Below, piece after piece: positions 23,056-29,016 of a stretch of 29,016 bases of DNA. The stretch lies in assembly GCA_023412195.1 (NCBI GenBank), contig JAEYNZ010000081.1, forward strand, positions 1 through 29,016, in the 5' to 3' direction. Below the pieces are notes generated by a model. That model saw only the letters and a program-made list of their open reading frames with translations, was not told where the DNA came from and did no database searches. Every line of letters starts with the position of its first letter. The stretch's first letter is position 1. The position numbers were made by a program, and so were the translations under genes. The stretch comes from Bacteroidota bacterium. GTDB lineage: Bacteria > Bacteroidota > Bacteroidia > Bacteroidales > Prolixibacteraceae.

Positions 23056-26000
23056 TTACCTGATGAGCAAAACCTGACCCTTCTGTTCTCTTTCTATTCC
23101 CTGTATATCTGTATAGCGTGCGATCCAGATATAGTTTCCCATTCCGGCCGGATTTCCATCAGGCAAATTTCCGTCCCATGGATTTGCGGGTGATGTGGAT
23201 TCAAATACAAGCTGTCCCTCACGGTTATAGATAGTCAATATGAAATAAAGAGGGTTAACGCCGCTGCCTACCGGCATAAAAGTTCTGTTTTCCTCAATCG
23301 GACTTGAAGGCCTGAAGGCATTGGGAGAAAATACAGCAGATGGCATGATACTGACAGAAACCATAAATGTATCAAGGCAGCCAAAGGCTGATTCAGCAAT
23401 AAGTTGAGCCATATATTCCCCAGGCACCGTGTATCTATGAGTTGGATTCTGTTCTGTGGAATATGTTCCATCTGCAAAATCCCAGTAATACAATTCAGCT
23501 CCGGCTGAGCGGTTGGTGAACTCAATATTTGCAGTTTCTATCATAGCAACCGAATAATTGACCCTGAAATTTGCTTCCGGATTTGGATAAATTTTTATCC
23601 ATTCTTTCTTTATAAGTGTGTCACGGCATTTGGTTTCTGCAGAAAAAGCAACTACCCCTACATCGTAAAATCCCGGTTCAGAAGTATCAAAAATCATGGA
23701 CGGTCCGGCAGGGGCTGGAAGTGTGTCCGTAATCCATTCAAACAGGAGGTTATTGTCATCAGTGGAGGTGAAAATTTCTGAAATAAAAGGAGGACATCCA
23801 TCGGTTGAATCAATAAAAAAGTCAAACCGCGGTTTTCGTTTAAGGATGATTACGGCTGGTTCACTGATACAACCATACTCATTTACCACCATAGTTACAT
23901 TTGCTGAAGGCATGTCAAAACGGACCCGAATGGAGTCATTTCCTGAGCCCACCTGGTGCATTCCCTCAAATTCCCAGGATACCAATGATGAATCCTGATT
24001 ATGTATATAAACCAGTTGCGCAGTATCAGGATAACATATATCCGGGTTGGCAGCAATGGCTGCAACAGGAGTAGGGAAGACTCTGATCATACTGTCCATT
24101 GTAAAAGCATTTATGCAACCTGTTACCGGATTTGTAATGGTCAGGCTGATATTATACATTCCAGGTTTAGAAAAATGAATAGTTTCTTGTGGTGATCCTG
24201 ATATTTCACCATTATTGAAATCCCACTTATAATCGACGTTATCTTCGGTATGTAGTTTAGCGTTAAAATCAACTGTAAGTTCATCGCAACCTCTCCTGCT
24301 GCTGGCTTCCATTGAAAAGTTTGGTGTAGCTCCATCGGGCCTGGTAATGGTATCACTCAGGCAGCCATGATCATCAATGTATAAAGCTACGTAAGAAGGC
24401 GAAGGTACTAAAGCTCCAACGGTAATCAGGTAATGCTCCCGACCCAATGTATCGAGAAAGTGGCGGCCATTAAGGTCCCAGTGAAAGAAGGCACTGTCGG
24501 TGGCTATCCCTGTAAACAGTAGTTCCTGATTGTATCCTTCACAGTGTGCATTGCTTTTCAGGTTAAAATCATTAACAGGCTGAGGATGGAAGCGGATATT
24601 GAATGTATCAGTCCTCTCACAGTTGTCTATTGTCTTAAGTTGATAGTAGATTTCATAATCACCCCATTCATCTGCTGTAATACGGGCAAAATCATGTGTA
24701 AGGTCAGACAGCCGTATCGAAGTGTTATTGGTTTTCCATTCATAGCTTCCGTCAAATTTCCATATAGAGTCATTTACTCCTGAATGTGCAACTGAAAGGG
24801 TGGCGGTATATATTCCGCATACCTGTGAAGGGCCTGAAAAAGTTAGATCAGGAACAGGATGTATCAGCAGGTCTATTGTGTCACTTGCCTGGCAGTTATA
24901 TCTGTCAGTAACGGTAATGCTATAGGTACCTGTATGATCCAGCACTACTGATTGTGTTTCTGCTATAAGATGGCCATATTGGTCAGTCCATGTATATTTT
25001 TCATAACCATTCCCGGCTGTCAGTGGCAGTTCAAATGGCATGCATTCCTCCACAGGTTCTGTATCAATACCGGGATCAGGAGTACTTACTAAAACATAAA
25101 CAGAATCTTTTAAAATGCATCCGTCGAAGGTTCTGGTTTCAACAGAATACCATCCCTGCTCTGTAACTTCTTTAGTATGGGTTGTTACTCCATCATCCCA
25201 TAAATAAGAATCAAACCAGTTTCCTGCATCCAGCAGGAGGCTGCTGCCATAGCACAATAACAGAGTGTCATTTTTGAAGTAAGCACTTTCTCCAAGATCA
25301 AGTGTCAGATCAAGATTAAAGCCTGCACCATAGCCATATGACTCTACACCTCCAAATCCATAGACATAGGCCAGAAAACCAACATGCTCATTTATATTCT
25401 GTAGATGGTGGGTTCCTGCTTCAATGGGTATCTGTGCAAAAGAAAAATTACCTTCAGGGAATTTTACAAACTCCTCTATCGGCTCTCCGTTTAACCTGAT
25501 GTTAGCAGTTTCGGAGTCAGCAATGATAACATTTACAAAATATTTTGTGATTCCGGAATAATCTTCCAATCCCAGTTCGGGTGATTCGTAGGCTACGAAA
25601 GTAACATCATTCCGCGATTGGTTGACCGGGCTCAGGATGATCATGAACGGGTCGCCGTCGCCAGTTTGTGGCTGGTCAACAGTTACCGACTGGCTGTACT
25701 GGGCCACCATAACCGGTTTGTCGGCAAGTACCCGTATAAGATCATTTTGAGAGCCAACCAATTCAAAAAACTCACCACGGTTAATCGTAACAGATGTCCT
25801 TCCGGTAATATGGATTTGTGTGTTGTTTTGGGAAGCCATGATCCTGTATCGGTCCTGTTCCCTGGTTTTAAGGGGTGTAAGATAATATTCAAGCCCCCAT
25901 GAATGAATCGGTGGGATTTGTTCGTAAAGGTGGTCCCAACAACATTTACCAGTGGGAACCTGGGTGCTTAGTGACCCTGAATAGAAGGCCACAGGCTTGT

Positions 26001-26688
26001 TTGATTTTATATGGCTGCCGGTCAGATCACCCTGACCCTCCTGCCGGGTGCCGGGTATATTTTCTGACTGTACCTGGTATACCTGCCCTCTATTAAGAAA
26101 AACTGTAAAGGTGGAATCTTTTGGCATCAGTTTGTGTGTAACCCGCGAAGGTGTGATTTCAACAGTAGTGCCATTTTCTGTGGCTACTATCAGAAATTCA
26201 CTGTTGCGCCCGTTCCCGGTTTCAGGATCAATCATGTCAATATCGGGATAATAGCACATCGCAAAATATTCTGTACCCAGTGAACCTTTTGGATAAATAA
26301 CTGCAACATCGGCAGAATTCTGGTTCCAGTTCAGCGCATAAACATTTACCGGTTTTTCTGAAACCAGGCGGATACCTTTATCTTCGATTTCTTCTGAGCC
26401 TATTGCTTCTACCAATTGCCATGGAATGTGAACTGGTAATGAACTATTCGCATCTACAGAGTAAATACCTCCATATGGCTGTTCCTGAGGGCCTGTAACA
26501 ATCTGGAATGTGGTAGCTTCACGTGCAGTAACAGTAATCTCAAGATAATGGTCGCTCTGGTAGTTCCTGCTTTCCATGAACCCAAACCAGAAATCAGTAC
26601 CTTCTGTCGATTTTCGGCATACTTCGGTTTGCCCTATACTTTTGTAGCCGAAACTAATGAAAACGATAAAAAAAAATATTGCTCTCAT
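23056..26688 (-). CDS. IgGFc-binding-like surface protein with type B T9SS (CHU_C) tail
   Basis: This 1210-residue exported protein has a signal peptide (1-20, ending SIGQ). An IgGFc-binding-like region follows (about 25-450), with TEGTDFWFGFMESRN near its start and SNKPVAFYSGS later on. A string of Ig/PKD-like beta domains (about 490-1115) contains YKWDFNNGEISGSPQ, and the last PKD domain reads YYWDFADGTYSTEQNP. The C-terminal domain AVFSPNAFRP...ILTIYNREGQLVFES...WDGNLPDGN...GNYIWIARY is the gliding-motility-associated (CHU_C, type B) sorting domain. Such proteins are secreted by the T9SS and held at the surface by PorP/SprF partners. It ends 3 nt from the convergent PorP/SprF gene. Adhesion is likely, but real IgG binding is not implied. 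Confidence 0.9.
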   Translation of the reverse strand: MRAIFFFIVFISFGYKSIGQTEVCRKSTEGTDFWFGFMESRNYQSDHYLEITVTAREATTFQIVTGPQEQPYGGIYSVDANSSLPVHIPWQLVEAIGSEEIEDKGIRLVSEKPVNVYALNWNQNSADVAVIYPKGSLGTEYFAMCYYPDIDMIDPETGNGRNSEFLIVATENGTTVEITPSRVTHKLMPKDSTFTVFLNRGQVYQVQSENIPGTRQEGQGDLTGSHIKSNKPVAFYSGSLSTQVPTGKCCWDHLYEQIPPIHSWGLEYYLTPLKTREQDRYRIMASQNNTQIHITGRTSVTINRGEFFELVGSQNDLIRVLADKPVMVAQYSQSVTVDQPQTGDGDPFMIILSPVNQSRNDVTFVAYESPELGLEDYSGITKYFVNVIIADSETANIRLNGEPIEEFVKFPEGNFSFAQIPIEAGTHHLQNINEHVGFLAYVYGFGGVESYGYGAGFNLDLTLDLGESAYFKNDTLLLCYGSSLLLDAGNWFDSYLWDDGVTTHTKEVTEQGWYSVETRTFDGCILKDSVYVLVSTPDPGIDTEPVEECMPFELPLTAGNGYEKYTWTDQYGHLIAETQSVVLDHTGTYSITVTDRYNCQASDTIDLLIHPVPDLTFSGPSQVCGIYTATLSVAHSGVNDSIWKFDGSYEWKTNNTSIRLSDLTHDFARITADEWGDYEIYYQLKTIDNCERTDTFNIRFHPQPVNDFNLKSNAHCEGYNQELLFTGIATDSAFFHWDLNGRHFLDTLGREHYLITVGALVPSPSYVALYIDDHGCLSDTITRPDGATPNFSMEASSRRGCDELTVDFNAKLHTEDNVDYKWDFNNGEISGSPQETIHFSKPGMYNISLTITNPVTGCINAFTMDSMIRVFPTPVAAIAANPDICYPDTAQLVYIHNQDSSLVSWEFEGMHQVGSGNDSIRVRFDMPSANVTMVVNEYGCISEPAVIILKRKPRFDFFIDSTDGCPPFISEIFTSTDDNNLLFEWITDTLPAPAGPSMIFDTSEPGFYDVGVVAFSAETKCRDTLIKKEWIKIYPNPEANFRVNYSVAMIETANIEFTNRSAGAELYYWDFADGTYSTEQNPTHRYTVPGEYMAQLIAESAFGCLDTFMVSVSIMPSAVFSPNAFRPSSPIEENRTFMPVGSGVNPLYFILTIYNREGQLVFESTSPANPWDGNLPDGNPAGMGNYIWIARYTDIQGIEREQKGQVLLIR

Positions 26689-26724
26689 GGCATTTTCATG
26701 TCATTAAAGCTAATCATTTTTTAG

Positions 26725-26755
26725 AAAAAAAGCCGTACAAATTTGCTTGTACGGC
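26725..26755 (-). terminator. Terminator after the biotin carrier gene
   Basis: A perfect 9-bp stem GCCGTACAA / TTGTACGGC with a 6-nt loop is followed on the minus strand by seven T. It lies 28 nt downstream of the biotin carrier stop and separates it from the type B cargo gene. Confidence 0.88.
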
Positions 26756-26782
26756 CTTAGAATAATTTATCGGATTTATGTT

Positions 26783-27115
26783 TTACTTAATCTTGACTGG
26801 CTTTATTTCCAGCATCAGATGTCTTTTAGGGATGATTTCATCCTTTACAACATGAATTTTAACAATTTCGCCATCGAATGGCATACGCACCTGGTTCTGC
26901 ATTTTCATTGCTTCCAGTAAAAGCAGGGTTTCCCCTTCTTTAATTTTTTGTTTTGGCTTGATGAAAATATCGATAATGGTTCCGGGTATAAATGAAAAAA
27001 TCATGTTTGGATTTGGTGCTTCCCATTTAACCCGGTTCTCAAACTTCCATGTGTAGTTTGTTTTGTAAATGGCACCCTCAATAATCAGGTTTTTCAGTTC
27101 TTTATTTTCAGACAT
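26783..27115 (-). CDS. Biotin carboxyl carrier protein (acyl-CoA carboxylase)
   Basis: This 110-residue protein is a biotinyl domain with a short N-terminal extension. The biotin-attachment motif LLLLEAMKMQNQV places the biotinylated lysine at K71, and the FIPGTIIDIFIKPKQKIKEGETLL and MPFDGEIVKIHVVKDEII halves form the usual symmetric fold. It carries carboxybiotin between a carboxylase or decarboxylase and the carboxyltransferase. It lies 16 nt downstream of the carboxyltransferase gene and ends at a terminator. It is shorter than AccB of fatty acid synthesis and lacks its long Pro/Ala linker, so it most likely belongs to a propionyl-CoA, acyl-CoA or methylmalonyl-CoA complex. No biotin carboxylase gene lies in this operon. 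Confidence 0.9.
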   Translation of the reverse strand: MSENKELKNLIIEGAIYKTNYTWKFENRVKWEAPNPNMIFSFIPGTIIDIFIKPKQKIKEGETLLLLEAMKMQNQVRMPFDGEIVKIHVVKDEIIPKRHLMLEIKPVKIK

Positions 27116-27131
27116 ATCAGAAGTTTAAAGA

Positions 27132-28676
27132 TTAAAACGGAGGGATACCGTGTTTTTTATTAGGAAGGAAGACACTTTTATTTTGAGAAACCTGCAGGGC
27201 ATGTAAAATTCTGCCTCTTGTTTCCTTAGGTTCTATTACCTCATCGATGTATCCCTGAGCTGCAGCTACATATGGATTTGCAAATTTTTCCTTGTACTCC
27301 TGAATTTTTTGCAGGCGCATTTCTTCCGGATTTTCTGCTTCTGATATTTCCTTCCGGAAAACGATATTTGCAGCACCTTCCGGACCCATAACTGCAATCT
27401 CGGCTGTTGGCCATGCAAATACAAAGTCGGCCCGGAGATGCCTAGAATTCATGGCAATATATCCTCCTCCGTATGCTTTGCGAAGAATGATGGTCACCTT
27501 TGGAACAGTAGCTTCACTGTATGCATACAAAATTTTTGCCCCATGTCTGATTACACCTGCGTGTTCCTGATCTACGCCTGGTAAATATCCCGGTAAATCT
27601 TCCAGAGTGACAATCGGGATGTTAAATGCATCACAATACCTTATGAAACGCGCTGCCTTGTCGGAACTGTCAGTGTCTAGCACTCCTGCCAGTACCATAG
27701 GCTGATTGGCAACAAAACCAACCGTATCGCCCTCCATCCTTCCAAAACCAATGATTATATTGGGTGCAAAAAGTTCCATTACTTCAAAGAATTCCGAGTT
27801 GTCGGTGACCGTTTTAATGATATCCCGCATATCATAAGGAATTCGTGGATCAGCAGGTACAATGTCCTCTATTTTACGTCCCTTCTTGGGAGATTTTGGA
27901 GGGAAAGCCATTGCTTTCATGCCATTATTTCGGGGAATATAGCTAATAAGCTTTTTAATCTGCTCGAAACATTCAAGTTCACTTGTGGCAAAAAAATGAG
28001 CATTTCCTGTAAGCTCCGCATGCACCCTTGCACCTCCAAGTTCTTCCATCGAAATTTCTTCGCCCAATACCGATTTGATAACGCTCGGACCGGTAATAAA
28101 CATTTTAGAGATGTTTTCAACCACAAACACAAAATCAGTGAGGGCAGGTGAATAGACAGCACCACCGGCACATGGTCCAAGAATGACAGATATCTGTGGT
28201 ATTACACCCGATGCAAGTGTATTGCGAAAGAATATCTCGCCGTAACCTGCCAGTGAATTTACTCCTTCCTGTATACGTGCACCTCCTGAATCATTGATTC
28301 CGATAAGCGGAACCCTCATCTTCAGGGCATGATCCATGATTTTTGTAATTTTACGTGCATGCATAAGTCCCAGTGAACCTCCTGCAACGGTGAAATCCTG
28401 TGCGAAGATACACACCGGCTTGGTGTAAATGGTTCCAGTTCCGATGATCACGCCATCGCCATGCAGTACCTTCGAATCCATGCCGAAATCCTTTGCACTA
28501 TGCTCAACGAATAAATCATACTCATGAAAGGAATTCTTATCCAAAAGGGCCAAAATTCTTTCACGGGCAGTCAATTTCCCCATCTTTGCCTGTTTCTCTA
28601 TGGCCTCGTCACCTCCGCCTTTTTGTACCTCCCTCTTCCTTTTTCGAAGGTCAAGGACATTGCTTCTTAATGACAT
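27132..28676 (-). CDS. Acyl-CoA carboxyltransferase subunit (PccB/MmdA-like)
   Basis: This 514-residue subunit transfers CO2 between carboxybiotin and an acyl-CoA, probably propionyl-CoA/methylmalonyl-CoA. It has the two crotonase-fold halves of the family: N-terminal MGKLTARERILALLD, FAQDFTVAGGSLG, INDSGGARIQEGV and GPCAGGAVYSPAL; C-terminal LEDLPGYLPGVDQEHAGVIRHGAKILYAY, KAYGGGYIAMNS and AVMGPEGAANIVFRKEI. It could act with a biotin carboxylase (PccB role) or with the membrane pump of methylmalonyl-CoA decarboxylase (MmdA role); neither partner is in the window. It heads an operon with the biotin carrier. A short hairpin (28703-28717) and a TAnnTTTG match (28740-28747) lie upstream. Confidence 0.9.
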   Translation of the reverse strand: MSLRSNVLDLRKRKREVQKGGGDEAIEKQAKMGKLTARERILALLDKNSFHEYDLFVEHSAKDFGMDSKVLHGDGVIIGTGTIYTKPVCIFAQDFTVAGGSLGLMHARKITKIMDHALKMRVPLIGINDSGGARIQEGVNSLAGYGEIFFRNTLASGVIPQISVILGPCAGGAVYSPALTDFVFVVENISKMFITGPSVIKSVLGEEISMEELGGARVHAELTGNAHFFATSELECFEQIKKLISYIPRNNGMKAMAFPPKSPKKGRKIEDIVPADPRIPYDMRDIIKTVTDNSEFFEVMELFAPNIIIGFGRMEGDTVGFVANQPMVLAGVLDTDSSDKAARFIRYCDAFNIPIVTLEDLPGYLPGVDQEHAGVIRHGAKILYAYSEATVPKVTIILRKAYGGGYIAMNSRHLRADFVFAWPTAEIAVMGPEGAANIVFRKEISEAENPEEMRLQKIQEYKEKFANPYVAAAQGYIDEVIEPKETRGRILHALQVSQNKSVFLPNKKHGIPPF

Positions 28677-28739
28677 ACAATTTTATTTTTTAATTATAAA
28701 TTCCCTTCACTGAAGGGTTCTTCTATCTTTAAACCGGGG

Positions 28740-28747
28740 CAAAATTA
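28740..28747 (-). promoter_or_regulatory. Candidate -7 box of the carboxyltransferase operon
   Basis: On the minus strand this reads TAATTTTG, an exact TAnnTTTG match 64 nt before the start codon. The resulting leader would contain the hairpin CCCTTC-act-GAAGGG (28703-28717). Confidence 0.4.
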
Positions 28748-28779
28748 TAAATTTTTTTAGTCGGCTGCCGTAATTCTTT

Positions 28780-28800
28780 CATGCATGCGCATAATTATGC
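28780..28800. repeat. Adjacent palindromes CATGCATG and GCATAATTATGC
   Basis: The perfect 8-bp palindrome (28780-28787) and the perfect 12-bp palindrome (28789-28800) are separated by one base. They lie about 33 nt upstream of the candidate -7 box of the carboxyltransferase operon, a plausible place for an activator or repressor. The function is unproven. Confidence 0.3.
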
Positions 28801-28872
28801 AAACCATAATGCCGGTTATCGAATTATTACCTTTTTTGTTTGAATAGTATGTTTTACACAAGCAATTTCTAT

Positions 28873-29016
28873 TTATTTTGCTGCCCAACGGAAGACAAAA
28901 AAGGCGATTAAACTATAACCCAGATTGGGAATCCATACAGCTATCATGGGAGGAGTATTACCACTGATGGCAAAAACAGTAGAAATTTGCTGGAACAGAA
29001 TATACGAAAAACTAAG
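28873..29016 (-). CDS. LptF/LptG-family permease, C-terminal end (truncated by window edge)
   Basis: An open minus-strand frame enters from the right edge and gives 47 residues ending at a TAA (28873-28875). The sequence QQISTVFAISGNTPPM followed by IAVWIPNLGYSLIAFFVF is the last transmembrane part of the YjgP/YjgQ (LptF/LptG) permease family, with its typical GNTPPMIAVWIPN turn. These permeases extract lipopolysaccharide from the inner membrane and feed the Lpt bridge. Whether it is LptF or LptG cannot be told from this end. It lies 196 nt upstream of the carboxyltransferase on the same strand, and no terminator was seen between them. Confidence 0.82.
   Translation of the reverse strand, partial: LSFSYILFQQISTVFAISGNTPPMIAVWIPNLGYSLIAFFVFRWAAK

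Overview
The window comes from a member of the Bacteroidota, most likely class Bacteroidia. The reasons are family content and signals: a PorP/SprF outer-membrane protein, one large secreted protein with a type A and one with a type B type IX secretion (T9SS) sorting domain, a NigD-like lipoprotein, DUF4294 and DUF2851 proteins, moderately AT-rich DNA, and several upstream boxes matching the Bacteroidota -7 element TAnnTTTG. No rRNA, tRNA, CRISPR array or phage module was seen. Apart from a truncated IS3-family element at the left edge, this looks like chromosomal core and accessory DNA.

Layout. 1-476: 3' part of an IS3-family transposase. 477-890: non-coding, with a long imperfect palindrome, small hairpins and a terminator. 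891-2313 (-): redox/folding operon of a Trx-Grx fusion, a thioredoxin lipoprotein and a GroES without GroEL. 2532-3266 (+): NigD-like lipoprotein. 3385-5358 (+): CPA2 antiporter with RCK domains, ending in a stop codon interlocked with that of a DUF2851 protein (5355-6668, -). 6870-8687 (-): arginine deiminase followed by a SpoU-type RNA methyltransferase. 8868-10043 (+): DUF4294 protein and a 2H RNA phosphodiesterase. 10289-13831 (+): giant secreted GloVer-repeat protein with a type A T9SS tail. 13832-16203 (-): a degenerate Gfo/Idh-like protein and a WcaJ-type sugar-phosphate transferase. 16344-21441 (+): pcm, an MBL hydrolase, gcvP and ispE. 21580-21906 (+): a small secreted protein with three ENWM...W repeats. 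22039-26688: convergent PorP/SprF and a 1210-residue type B T9SS cargo. 26783-28676 (-): biotin carrier and acyl-CoA carboxyltransferase. 28873-29016 (-): C-terminus of an LptF/LptG-family permease.

How the genes work together. The clearest functional pairs are the PorP/SprF protein with its neighbouring type B cargo, the biotin carrier with the carboxyltransferase, and the redox/chaperone operon. The housekeeping run pcm-MBL-gcvP-ispE covers protein repair, thioester or related hydrolysis, glycine cleavage and isoprenoid synthesis, and is linked by position more than by pathway. The least explained items are the ENWM-repeat protein, the long palindrome beside the IS end, the 14-unit GloVer protein, the Gfo/Idh-like protein lacking the family's catalytic motif, and a nuclease-like signature in the DUF2851 protein. 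No wholly new multi-gene system was evident.
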